Shown here: positions 27,265 to 34,070 of the stretch, piece after piece | Numbering within the stretch: position 1 is the stretch's first letter | Layout of the letters: every line of letters begins with the position of its first letter | Assembly (NCBI RefSeq): GCF_036962705.1 | Contig: NZ_JBALOQ010000013.1 | Location: forward strand, 62,001-126,000 | Source of the DNA: Ferdinandcohnia sp036962705 | Lineage (GTDB): Bacteria; Bacillota; Bacilli; Bacillales; Bacillaceae_L | DNA length: 64,000 bases | Reading direction: 5' to 3' | Translations under genes and position numbers: made by a program | The notes under the pieces: model-generated | The model's input: the letters and a program-made list of their open reading frames with translations, nothing else | Database searches by the model: none | Told to the model about the DNA's origin: nothing

Positions 27265-27423
27265 ATGAAATTATTTGTTCTTTTAATGATGACAATCATC
27301 TTCGCCTATACCACTGGGTTTTCCATTTCTCTTTGGAAGGATAAAAACAAACCAGGCTCCATTGTTGTTTTTGGTTTAGCGTTGATTGTGGTCATTGCAC
27401 CGTTTTTTACGATAATAAAATAA
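27265..27423 (+). CDS. Small two-helix membrane protein, putative germination receptor D subunit
   Basis: A 52-aa ORF starting 3 bp after the gerC stop (ATG 27265) and ending just before the operon terminator. Sequence MKLFVLLMMTIIFAYTTGFS, then SLWKDKNKPGS, then a second hydrophobic stretch VVFGLALIVVIAPFFTIIK gives two helices joined by a charged loop. Small two-helix D proteins accompany some gerA operons and modulate germination, though usually about 70 aa. Homology is not proven; the assignment rests on position and topology. Confidence 0.65.
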   Translation: MKLFVLLMMTIIFAYTTGFSISLWKDKNKPGSIVVFGLALIVVIAPFFTIIK

Positions 27424-27431
27424 ATATTAGG

Positions 27432-27480
27432 GCTGATGGTGTAAAAAAGACCATCTTTTGTACTAACATCAGCTTTTTTC
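27432..27480 (+). terminator. Overlapping terminators of the ger operon
   Basis: GCTGATG (27432-27438) pairs with CATCAGC (27467-27473) followed by TTTTTT. A shorter inner stem GATGGT/ACCATC (27435-27440, 27450-27455) followed by TTTT uses the same 5' arm, so the two are mutually exclusive. Confidence 0.8.
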
Positions 27481-27563
27481 TTTTGGACAGACACGAGTAA
27501 GCATATTCGCTCATACCATTAAGTAATGGGCAAATGCCTAGGTAAAGTAGTGTAACGAATATA

Positions 27564-27571
27564 CATACACT
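27564..27571 (+). promoter_or_regulatory. Possible sigma-E/sigma-K type -10 element of sigK
   Basis: CATACACT lies 24 bp upstream of the sigK ATG and matches the CATA(N)3T-type -10 recognised by mother-cell sigma factors, as known for sigK. The -35 is not clear. Confidence 0.5.
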
Positions 27572-27594
27572 ACGATTTATGTGGAGGTGAGCGA

Positions 27595-28308
27595 ATGTCT
27601 GGACTGTTAGCAGCACTAGGCTATTTTGTTAAAGAATTATTATTTTTAGTATCCTATGTAAAAAATAATGCTTTTCCTCAACCGTTATCATCTTCTGATG
27701 AGAAGAAATACTTAGAAATGTTGGCCGAGGGAAATGAACTTGCTCGGAATGTGTTAATTGAACATAATTTACGGTTAGTCGCTCATATAGTAAAAAAATT
27801 TGAAAACACTGGTGAGGACACGGAGGATCTCATTTCGATTGGTACAATTGGTTTAATTAAAGCAATCGAAAGCTATTCACAAGGAAAAGGAACAAAATTG
27901 GCTACGTATGCTGCAAGATGTATAGAAAATGAGATACTGATGCACTTAAGAGCCCTAAAGAAAACAAAAAAGGATGTTTCTCTACATGATCCGATTGGCC
28001 AGGATAAAGAAGGAAATGAAATTAGTTTAATTGATGTGCTGAAATCGGAAACAGAAGATGTGATTGAAACCATTCAATTAAATATGGAGCTTGAAAAAAT
28101 CAAAGAATATATAGATGTCCTTGATGACAGGGAAAGAGAAGTCATTGTAGGTAGGTTTGGACTTGATTTAAAGAAAGAAAAAACCCAGCGTGAAATTGCA
28201 AAAGAGCTTGGTATCTCAAGAAGCTATGTTTCTCGCATTGAAAAACGTGCTTTAATGAAAATGTTCCATGAATTTTATCGGGCGGAAAAAGAGAAAAAAA
28301 GGTCGTAA
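27595..28308 (+). CDS. sigK: RNA polymerase sporulation sigma factor SigK (pro-form, uninterrupted)
   Basis: The late mother-cell sigma factor. The 237-aa protein carries the N-terminal pro-sequence (SGLLAALGYFVKELLFLVSYVKNN), removed by the intramembrane protease SpoIVFB. Region 2 (DLISIGTIGLIKAIESY) and the region 4 helix-turn-helix (REIAKELGISRSYVSRIEKRAL) follow. The gene is continuous through ENEILMHLRALKKTKK, where B. subtilis has the skin element, so no excision is needed. ATG after GGAGGTGA. Confidence 0.97.
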   Translation: MSGLLAALGYFVKELLFLVSYVKNNAFPQPLSSSDEKKYLEMLAEGNELARNVLIEHNLRLVAHIVKKFENTGEDTEDLISIGTIGLIKAIESYSQGKGTKLATYAARCIENEILMHLRALKKTKKDVSLHDPIGQDKEGNEISLIDVLKSETEDVIETIQLNMELEKIKEYIDVLDDREREVIVGRFGLDLKKEKTQREIAKELGISRSYVSRIEKRALMKMFHEFYRAEKEKKRS

Positions 28309-28350
28309 AAACAGGGTGAATTGCAGGTCTTGCAATTCACCCTGTTTCTT
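28309..28350 (+). terminator. Bidirectional terminator after sigK
   Basis: A perfect 17-bp stem (28309-28325 with 28331-28347) and 5-nt loop, with T residues following on the plus strand and A residues preceding; it also lies just past the 26-28-aa minus-strand ORF. Confidence 0.92.
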
Positions 28351-28354
28351 TAAC

Positions 28355-28435
28355 CTATAATTCTACACTAACTTCAGTTCCAATAATAATTGCAATAACA
28401 GACGTAATAACAATTCCCATTACGATCATAAACAT
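28355..28435 (-). CDS. Micro-ORF: 26-aa hydrophobic peptide
   Basis: MFMIVMGIVITSVIAIIIGT then EVSVEL: a single membrane helix with an acidic tail. Start ATG 28435 is 9 nt after GGAGG; an ATG two codons upstream (28441) is only 3 nt from it. The ORF is flanked by terminators on both sides (28562-28589 and 28309-28350), so it may be its own transcript. No family recognised. Size and shape resemble type I toxin peptides or small membrane regulators, but nothing more can be said. Confidence 0.55.
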   Translation of the reverse strand: MFMIVMGIVITSVIAIIIGTEVSVEL

Positions 28436-28561
28436 TTTCATCAACCTCCATAATAGAGAGTACTTCTTACTTTTACTTTATCACTTATAGACTGTGAAAA
28501 CGTTATCCACTTTTGAACATTATGTTAAGGAAGTTTGACAGAATTAAGGCAGCCATTCAAA

Positions 28562-28589
28562 CCAAAAGGAGCGTCCTAATTGGCGCTCC
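28562..28589 (-). terminator. Terminator of the yrzI micro-ORF operon
   Basis: GGAGCG/CGCTCC stem followed on the minus strand by TTTTGGTTT, directly after the 19-aa ORF. Confidence 0.75.
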
Positions 28590-28596
28590 CATTGCT

Positions 28597-28656
28597 TTAA
28601 TATTTATTTTTCTTTGTAAATAAAATTGTAAAAATAAGCACATGAACAGATAGCAT
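28597..28656 (-). CDS. Micro-ORF: 19-aa peptide downstream of yrzI
   Basis: MLSVHVLIFTILFTKKNKY, a short hydrophobic stretch with a basic C-terminus. ATG 28656 is preceded by AGGAGG at 8-nt spacing, which is unusually strong for a chance ORF. It follows the S1025-like ORF by 28 bp and is followed by a terminator. Likely one of the short coding units of the yrzI transcript. Confidence 0.6.
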   Translation of the reverse strand: MLSVHVLIFTILFTKKNKY

Positions 28657-28684
28657 GCTTAACTCCTCCTAAAATTATTATTCG

Positions 28685-28744
28685 TTAGGTGGAATCCTTC
28701 TCCACAGATAACCAAGCTACAATCGGACACAATTTCATAAACAT
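28685..28744 (-). CDS. Micro-ORF: 19-aa (or 17-aa) peptide resembling S1025, a Rae1 mRNA-decay target
   Basis: MFMKLCPIVAWLSVEKDST. The start at 28744 is 7 nt after AAAGGGG; an internal ATG at 28738 gives a 17-residue peptide with Glu13-Lys14. From memory, the B. subtilis yrzI operon mRNA carries a short ORF, S1025 (17 codons), cleaved by the A-site endoribonuclease Rae1 between Glu and Lys codons near its end. Position beside yrzI, length and the GAG-AAG pair (28702-28697) agree with that. Orthology needs alignment. Confidence 0.62.
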   Translation of the reverse strand: MFMKLCPIVAWLSVEKDST

Positions 28745-28786
28745 ATTCATTCCCCTTTCTTCCTTTTATTTTTTGAATTTTGTTGA

Positions 28787-28927
28787 TTAGAATAAGCGCA
28801 TCATTGAATATTGGCGTTCCTTCATTTCTTCCATAAGCTTATTGACTCTTTCCTCACGTTCATACTCTTCGATTGATTTTTGACGTTTTGAAATCGAAAT
28901 AGTTAAAAAGAATAGATTGATGGTCAT
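28787..28927 (-). CDS. yrzI: YrzI family small protein
   Basis: A 46-aa protein starting MTINLFFLTISISKRQKSIE followed by a highly charged helix (EEYEREERVNKLMEEMKERQ), matching the YrzI family of bacilli. The ribosome-binding site AAGGAGGTGAT is essentially a perfect anti-16S match. It lies downstream of yrhC, as in B. subtilis. Its biochemical function is not established. Confidence 0.88.
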   Translation of the reverse strand: MTINLFFLTISISKRQKSIEEYEREERVNKLMEEMKERQYSMMRLF

Positions 28928-28986
28928 TATTTATCACCTCCTTGATCGGATTAATATTAATTCTGTGTAGGAAAAAAAGACACAAA

Positions 28987-29017
28987 AACGCCACAGGCAT
29001 ACTAGTACTGTGGCGTT
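28987..29017 (-). terminator. Hairpin 2 upstream of yrzI (terminator-like)
   Basis: AACGCCACAG (28987-28996) pairs with CTGTGGCGTT (29008-29017), followed on the minus strand by TTTTGTGTCTTTTTTT. The stem shares GCCACAG/CTGTGGC with the hairpin at 29033-29060, suggesting a local duplication. Confidence 0.75.
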
Positions 29018-29032
29018 AAAGGGCATAATAAA

Positions 29033-29060
29033 GCCACAGGCGTACTATTCCACCTGTGGC
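29033..29060 (-). terminator. Hairpin 1 upstream of yrzI (terminator-like)
   Basis: GCCACAGG pairs with CCTGTGGC, followed on the minus strand by TTTATTAT. It lies 20 bp after the 27-aa ORF stop and would terminate that transcript. Confidence 0.65.
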
Positions 29061-29079
29061 ATGATTAACGTTTCATAAT

Positions 29080-29163
29080 TTAGAAATTAATCACCGGTAT
29101 GGTCGAATAGATTTTTCCATATGAAGTTTTTGAATTTGTCATGTCAATTGTTACTTTCATCAT
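29080..29163 (-). CDS. Micro-ORF: 27-aa peptide between yrhC and yrzI
   Basis: MMKVTIDMTNSKTSYGKIYS then TIPVINF, polar and without a membrane helix. ATG 29163 is preceded by GGGAGG at 9-nt spacing. It is bounded by the yrhC terminator upstream and the tandem hairpins downstream, so it would be a separate short transcript. No family recognised. Confidence 0.5.
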   Translation of the reverse strand: MMKVTIDMTNSKTSYGKIYSTIPVINF

Positions 29164-29249
29164 TTTACTCGACCTCCCTTTGTCATTAATTTTTTCCTAC
29201 TATGGTAATTATAACCAACACCACCACTTATGTAAACCCTTTTTTTACA

Positions 29250-29283
29250 AAAAAATTCCTTCACCACAATTTTAGGTGAAGGA
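29250..29283 (-). terminator. Terminator of yrhC
   Basis: TCCTTCACC/GGTGAAGGA stem, 9 bp, followed by ATTTTTTTG on the minus strand, just after the yrhC stop. Confidence 0.9.
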
Positions 29284-29286
29284 CTA

Positions 29287-29520
29287 TTATTCTTCGAAAT
29301 GTTTTTTATATTTAATGGCTAATAAGAAAAATGCAAACGACAAGCATAAAAGAGTGAGTGTTGAACCTATCATGATATTAATTTGAAACGGAGAACGTTC
29401 CTCCGGTATGATGATACCAATATATAAAAACACACTTAACGCAAGTAGGATGTAACCAAAGTTTGTGAAGTCTGTGATTTTATTACGCAGGTTTTTCAAT
29501 TGTTTATTCCGATCCATCAT
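29287..29520 (-). CDS. yrhC: YrhC family small membrane protein
   Basis: A 77-aa protein with two membrane helices (about residues 24-40 and 49-69) and charged ends, matching YrhC, found at the end of the mccAB operon. The open frame extends to a GTG at 29529, but GGTGG there is the ribosome site, so ATG 29520 (or 29517) is preferred. Function unknown. Confidence 0.82.
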   Translation of the reverse strand: MMDRNKQLKNLRNKITDFTNFGYILLALSVFLYIGIIIPEERSPFQINIMIGSTLTLLCLSFAFFLLAIKYKKHFEE

Positions 29521-29612
29521 GTATTCCACCTACCAAATAAGTAAACTTCCATCCTATGATAACATACATTAAAAGCCCGAGAAGAATGTAAAATTTAGCA
29601 ATTTCATTGCAA

Positions 29613-29650
29613 CCAAAAATAAACCTCTAGCCCAGTTTCTGGCTAGAGGT
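29613..29650 (-). terminator. Terminator between mccB and yrhC
   Basis: ACCTCTAGCC/GGCTAGAGGT 10-bp stem followed by TTATTTTTGG on the minus strand. yrhC may be expressed by read-through or from its own promoter. Confidence 0.85.
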
Positions 29651-29660
29651 AACGCTTTTT

Positions 29661-30794
29661 TTATAGTAAACCTTGTTCAAGGTCTTCGATTAAGTCTTCT
29701 ACATCTTCTAATCCTACTGAAATACGAACAAGTCCATCACCTATACCAAGTTCTTCACGACGATCTTTTGGAATAGAAGCATGTGTCATTTTTGCTGGAA
29801 CTGAAATCAAGCTTTCAACTGCCCCAAGACTTTCTGCCAATGTGAAGTATTTAACCTTACTTAGCAGCTTATCTGCATTCTCAGCACTACCAACATCAAA
29901 GGATACCATTCCACCAAAGCCTGTTGCCTGAGCCTTAGCAATAGCATGGTTTGGATGTGTCTCAATTCCAGGATAGAACACTTTTTTAACTGCTGGGTGG
30001 GTTTGTAGGAACTCCACAATTTTTCGGGTATTTTCTTCATGCTCTTCCATTCGAACTCCAAGTGTGCGAATACCACGTATCAACAGCCAAGAATCCTGAG
30101 GACCTAGCACACCACCAGTTGAGTTTTGAACAAAATGCAAATCCTCGCCTAACTTTGCTGAATTCACTACAACAAGACCAGCCACTACATCACTATGTCC
30201 ACCAATATACTTGGTAGCACTGTGTAGGACGATATCAGCGCCAAGTGCAATTGGAGTTTGCCAATACGGTGTACTAAAAGTGTTATCAACAATTGTTAAA
30301 AGGTTATGCTTTTTCGCAATTTTTGAAGCGCCCTTAATGTCTGTAATTTTTAATAAAGGATTTGTCGGTGATTCAATGAAAATCGCTCTTGTGTTCTCAC
30401 GGATTTCACCTTCAATATTATCCAGATTGCTTGTATCAATAAAGGTTGAATCAATGCCTAAGCGGTTAAGAACTTTAGTCATCACGCGATACGTACCACC
30501 GTACACATCATCAGTTAATAATACATGGTCTCCACTGTTAAATAGCATCATTACCGCTGTGATAGCCGCCATACCCGAACCAAATGCAAATCCCCGTTCT
30601 CCTCCTTCAATATCCTTGATTAATTCTTCAAGTGCATGCCTAGTTGGATTTCCTGTACGTGAGTATTCATAGCCCTTAAAATTTCCGATTCCTTCTTGTT
30701 TATATGTGCTTACTTGATAGATTGGTGTATTTACAGCCCCTGTCTGTGGATCCTCGCCTACTCCCCCATGGATAAGCAATGTTTTTCGTTTCAT
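29661..30794 (-). CDS. mccB: Cystathionine gamma-lyase / homocysteine gamma-lyase MccB
   Basis: A PLP enzyme that cleaves cystathionine to cysteine, completing reverse transsulfuration. Family motifs are YEYSRTGNPTRHALEELI, the PLP lysine in LHSATKYIGGHSDVV, and NSTGGVLGPQDSWLLIRGI. ATG 30794 follows GGTGGGA and begins MKRKTLLIHGG; the upstream start at 30812 overlaps mccA. About 377 aa. Immediately downstream of mccA. Confidence 0.96.
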   Translation of the reverse strand: MKRKTLLIHGGVGEDPQTGAVNTPIYQVSTYKQEGIGNFKGYEYSRTGNPTRHALEELIKDIEGGERGFAFGSGMAAITAVMMLFNSGDHVLLTDDVYGGTYRVMTKVLNRLGIDSTFIDTSNLDNIEGEIRENTRAIFIESPTNPLLKITDIKGASKIAKKHNLLTIVDNTFSTPYWQTPIALGADIVLHSATKYIGGHSDVVAGLVVVNSAKLGEDLHFVQNSTGGVLGPQDSWLLIRGIRTLGVRMEEHEENTRKIVEFLQTHPAVKKVFYPGIETHPNHAIAKAQATGFGGMVSFDVGSAENADKLLSKVKYFTLAESLGAVESLISVPAKMTHASIPKDRREELGIGDGLVRISVGLEDVEDLIEDLEQGLL

Positions 30795-30795
30795 C

Positions 30796-31719
30796 CTATA
30801 TCCCACCTTCATATATTTTTTTGCTTAAATAGCGTTCACTACTATCTGGAAAGATCACAAGGATATGCGATCCTGGCTTTGCTTGTTCCGCTTCTAATAA
30901 TGCCGCTTGAAGTGCAGCTCCTGATGAACTACCAACAAGCAATCCTTCAGATTGTGCCACTTCCTTCACCCTATCGAATGCATCCTCATCCGAAATGGTG
31001 TGAATGGAATCAAAATAAGACGTATCCATATAACCTGGAAGAAACTCCATGCCAATTCCTTCTGTTTTATGTGGTCCTGATTCACCACCATTTAAAATAG
31101 ATCCAATAGGCTCAACGATAACGGTTTTTATGGAATTTTTCTTTTCTTTTAAATACTTAGCAGTACCCATAAAGGTTCCACCTGTACCAGCACCTGCTAC
31201 AAAAATATCAATTTGGCCCTCAAGCTGCTGCCAAATTTCAGGTCCAAGTGTTTTATAATAGGTTTCAGGATTAGCTGGGTTTGCGAATTGCTGTGGACAA
31301 TAGGAATTTGGAATTTCATTAAGAAGCTCTTTTGCCTTTTCAATTGCACCAGTCATCCCAGCCTCCGTAGGCGTATTGATAACTGTTGCTCCTAATGCCT
31401 TCATCAAATCTTGTTTTTCAGTGGAAAACTTCTCTGGCACACAAAGAATCACATTAACATTACGGTCGATTGCAGCAAGAGCAAGTCCAATTCCCGTATT
31501 GCCAGCGGTGGGTTCAATGATTGTTCCCCCTTCAGTTAACTGACCGGTCGCAAAAGCATGCTGAAGAAGTTCAACTCCTAAGCGATCCTTGATACTACCA
31601 CCGGGATTATAGAATTCAAGCTTTGCAAAAAGACGAACACCATTACGTAATGGAAACTTCGTAATTTCAACTATCGGAGTATTTCCGATAAGCTCATGGA
31701 CATTTCGAAACACTTGCAT
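30796..31719 (-). CDS. mccA: Cystathionine beta-synthase (O-acetylserine dependent) MccA
   Basis: A cysteine-synthase-fold PLP enzyme that condenses homocysteine with O-acetylserine. Lysine in NPGGSIKDRLG, TAGNTGIGLAL and GAGTGGTFMG are seen. At 307 aa it lacks a C-terminal CBS domain. The operon context (yrrT-mtnN-mccA-mccB) separates it from CysK. Confidence 0.94.
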   Translation of the reverse strand: MQVFRNVHELIGNTPIVEITKFPLRNGVRLFAKLEFYNPGGSIKDRLGVELLQHAFATGQLTEGGTIIEPTAGNTGIGLALAAIDRNVNVILCVPEKFSTEKQDLMKALGATVINTPTEAGMTGAIEKAKELLNEIPNSYCPQQFANPANPETYYKTLGPEIWQQLEGQIDIFVAGAGTGGTFMGTAKYLKEKKNSIKTVIVEPIGSILNGGESGPHKTEGIGMEFLPGYMDTSYFDSIHTISDEDAFDRVKEVAQSEGLLVGSSSGAALQAALLEAEQAKPGSHILVIFPDSSERYLSKKIYEGGI

Positions 31720-31732
31720 GACAAATCCTCCG

Positions 31733-32437
31733 TTACTTTGATCTATTTATTTCTTCTACCATTCGTTCTACAACTTTTGAAGAATTGGCTGCAGCTGTTT
31801 GTAGGAATTGTTCAAAAGAGACGTCTGATTCCTTCCCTGCGATATCTGATAAGGCACGAATAACTACAAAAGGTACTTCAAATTGATGACAAGCTTGCGC
31901 CACTGCAGCTGCTTCCATTTCCACTGCATATAAATCACCAAATTTTTGACTGACAAACGAAACTCGCTCTGGGTCATTCATAAAGGAATCACCTGTTGCA
32001 ATCAATCCTGTCACAACCTGAATATCCGTGATTCCTTCGGCACTTTTTTCGGCTAATTCAATTAGTTTTTCATCTGCTTTAAAGGCAGCAGGCAACCCTG
32101 GTACTTGCCCATATTCATAATTAAAGGCAGTTACATCCACATCATGATGTCTTACTTCAGATGAAATGACAATGTCACCTACATTAAGGGTTTCTAAGTG
32201 GCCGCCTGCTGAACCAGTATTCACCACAAAATCAGGTTTAAATTGCAGTAATAAAATCGTTGTAGAAATCGCAGCATTTACTTTACCGATCCCTGATTTC
32301 AATAAAATCACATCATAGCCATTCATCGTTCCAGTATAGAACACACTTCCAGCTACTGTTGTTTCCTGTCTATTCTCAATTTTCTCCCGTAAAATAGCTA
32401 CTTCCTCATCCATTGCTCCGATAATTGCTACCTTCAT
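31733..32437 (-). CDS. mtnN: 5'-methylthioadenosine/S-adenosylhomocysteine nucleosidase
   Basis: MtnN (Pfs) removes adenine from SAH and methylthioadenosine. The 234-aa protein begins MKVAIIGAMDEEVAIL and contains VNTGSAGGH, AVEMEAAAVAQ and the ALSDIAG active-site region with conserved Asp. Together with mccAB it recycles homocysteine to cysteine; in species without luxS it is also the SAH-detoxification step. Confidence 0.97.
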   Translation of the reverse strand: MKVAIIGAMDEEVAILREKIENRQETTVAGSVFYTGTMNGYDVILLKSGIGKVNAAISTTILLLQFKPDFVVNTGSAGGHLETLNVGDIVISSEVRHHDVDVTAFNYEYGQVPGLPAAFKADEKLIELAEKSAEGITDIQVVTGLIATGDSFMNDPERVSFVSQKFGDLYAVEMEAAAVAQACHQFEVPFVVIRALSDIAGKESDVSFEQFLQTAAANSSKVVERMVEEINRSK

Positions 32438-32459
32438 AATTACATATCACCTTTCATTT

Positions 32460-33104
32460 TTACTGTTTCGTCGCCTCCATCACCCAAACAAAATGATTAA
32501 AACGTGTGAATTCAATAGTAAATCCATTTTGCTGTGCAATTTCTTGCAATACAGGAATGGTTGTGTAGTATTCTGTTTCTAAATCTTTTGCTAGATTAAA
32601 GAAGCCTCTTTGTGTTGCGGACTGAATCGTCAATGTATATTCTTGTTTATTTTCGAACATTGTATCCGCAAACACTATTTTACCACCTTTTTCAAGTATG
32701 TTGCTATATTGGGAAAATGCTTGATTTTTCTCGATATCATTTAAGTGGTGGAAAGCATACGTACTAACAATTGTATCGATTTTTTCAGCAGGATTATTAA
32801 AATCGATAAAGTCACCATCTTCTATAGTAAGTGAATAGCTTTGAAGCTTTTCTAATGCAATATCTCGCATTGGTTCTGAGGGTTCAACTCCATACACTTT
32901 TTTATTTTCGTCAAGTAGTTTTTGAGTGAGGTTACCAGTACCCACTCCAAATTCTAATACTACAGGGCCAGATTTCTGAACGACATCATTTAGAATATCG
33001 TCATATCGTGAAAACACTTCCTGATATTCCACATCATTCCCTGTTACTGTCTGGTCATAAGTGTTTGCCCAACCTTCGAAAACCTCTAAAAACTCTCTCC
33101 CCAT
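32460..33104 (-). CDS. yrrT: YrrT family SAM-dependent methyltransferase
   Basis: A putative AdoMet-dependent methyltransferase leading the homocysteine-recycling operon. Motif I is VVLEFGVGTGNLTQKL. ATG 33104 (MGREFLEVFEGWANTYDQ) lies 9 nt after GGAGAG; GTG at 33113 in frame is too close to it. 214 aa. The operon is under CymR control in B. subtilis, and cymR itself lies in this window (54816-55229). A CymR site was not confidently identified. Confidence 0.93.
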   Translation of the reverse strand: MGREFLEVFEGWANTYDQTVTGNDVEYQEVFSRYDDILNDVVQKSGPVVLEFGVGTGNLTQKLLDENKKVYGVEPSEPMRDIALEKLQSYSLTIEDGDFIDFNNPAEKIDTIVSTYAFHHLNDIEKNQAFSQYSNILEKGGKIVFADTMFENKQEYTLTIQSATQRGFFNLAKDLETEYYTTIPVLQEIAQQNGFTIEFTRFNHFVWVMEATKQ

Positions 33105-33222
33105 TTTTATCACTCTCCACCATTATATATTATTCCTATAAGTATACTATGAATTCAAAAAAGAACTGTTCTAAATTTAACATATTCATCTTATTTTTTC
33201 AATCATCATTGCATAAAAATGG

Positions 33223-33252
33223 ATACAAAAAAGCGCAGGATCACCCGCGCTT
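33223..33252 (-). terminator. Terminator of the pbpI-yrrS operon
   Basis: AAGCGC/GCGCTT stem followed on the minus strand by TTTTTTGTATCC, 34 bp after the yrrS stop. Confidence 0.82.
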
Positions 33253-33285
33253 AATTTAATCATCATCTTCATTTTCATCAGGTTC

Positions 33286-33981
33286 TTAATTATTAAATTC
33301 TTTATATGTTTGACTATCATTTTCTTTTAATTCTTCCACTTGTGTAGGTTTCCATCCTTCATTTGGAACCCAATCTAAGTATACTCTAAGAACTTGTTTT
33401 GTTGTTTTTGATGAAACGGTTGCAGTAATGGAGTTTTCCCCATTTCTTCCTAGCCACCAAACAACCATATCTGATTGATCAAAACCTGTTGCATAGCTTG
33501 TGGCCATCTCCATTTCATTTCGGTCAACTGAGTTTTCTGCATAATCAATGCTATGCGGTTCTGCCTGTGTAGTACCGATTGGTTTCCATGCAGGATCAAC
33601 AATTGTTTTCAAAACATTTGATCCTGGGTCACCTTCTGTAACAACAGCAGATTCATCAGATTCTGGAGCTTGATCTTCCTTATTTTCTTCGGAAGATTCC
33701 TGTTTATTTTCTTGTTCATCCTGTTTATCAGTGGAAGCTTTTTCTTTGTCCTTTGAATCATCCGAAGCAGCTTTTCCCTCATTGTCTGCTGGTTGGTTCG
33801 TTTGATTTGAAGACGCAGATTCATCAACATTTTTGTCTCCAAAAATGAGCTTTCCACCAAAAAAGACAATCATAACAACTACAAGGACAATTAAAATATT
33901 TAAAATTCGATTTACCTTTTTTCGTTTCGCTCTTCTTTCCGATCGAGGACCTTCATATAGTTTGTCTATGTCATACCCCAT
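33286..33981 (-). CDS. yrrS: YrrS family membrane protein (DUF1510)
   Basis: 231 aa: short basic cytoplasmic start (RRAKRKKVNRIL), one transmembrane helix (about residues 28-48), a low-complexity K/E/D/S/Q linker (about 50-110), and a C-terminal DUF1510 domain (VVWWLGRNGENSITATVSS). It follows pbpI, as in B. subtilis, and may assist that penicillin-binding protein; this is inference from context. Confidence 0.92.
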   Translation of the reverse strand: MGYDIDKLYEGPRSERRAKRKKVNRILNILIVLVVVMIVFFGGKLIFGDKNVDESASSNQTNQPADNEGKAASDDSKDKEKASTDKQDEQENKQESSEENKEDQAPESDESAVVTEGDPGSNVLKTIVDPAWKPIGTTQAEPHSIDYAENSVDRNEMEMATSYATGFDQSDMVVWWLGRNGENSITATVSSKTTKQVLRVYLDWVPNEGWKPTQVEELKENDSQTYKEFNN

Positions 33982-34070
33982 TTTATAGTACCTCCTAAAA
34001 ACGACTATTTCTCAATCGACTATCTTCTTATTCTAGCATGTGTGAACGAAAGGTTGAAGACATTTCTTTA

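Noticed and set aside
33105..33285. SAM riboswitch or T-box upstream of yrrT
   Set aside because: No S-box core, k-turn or T-box sequence found; control is more likely by CymR binding.
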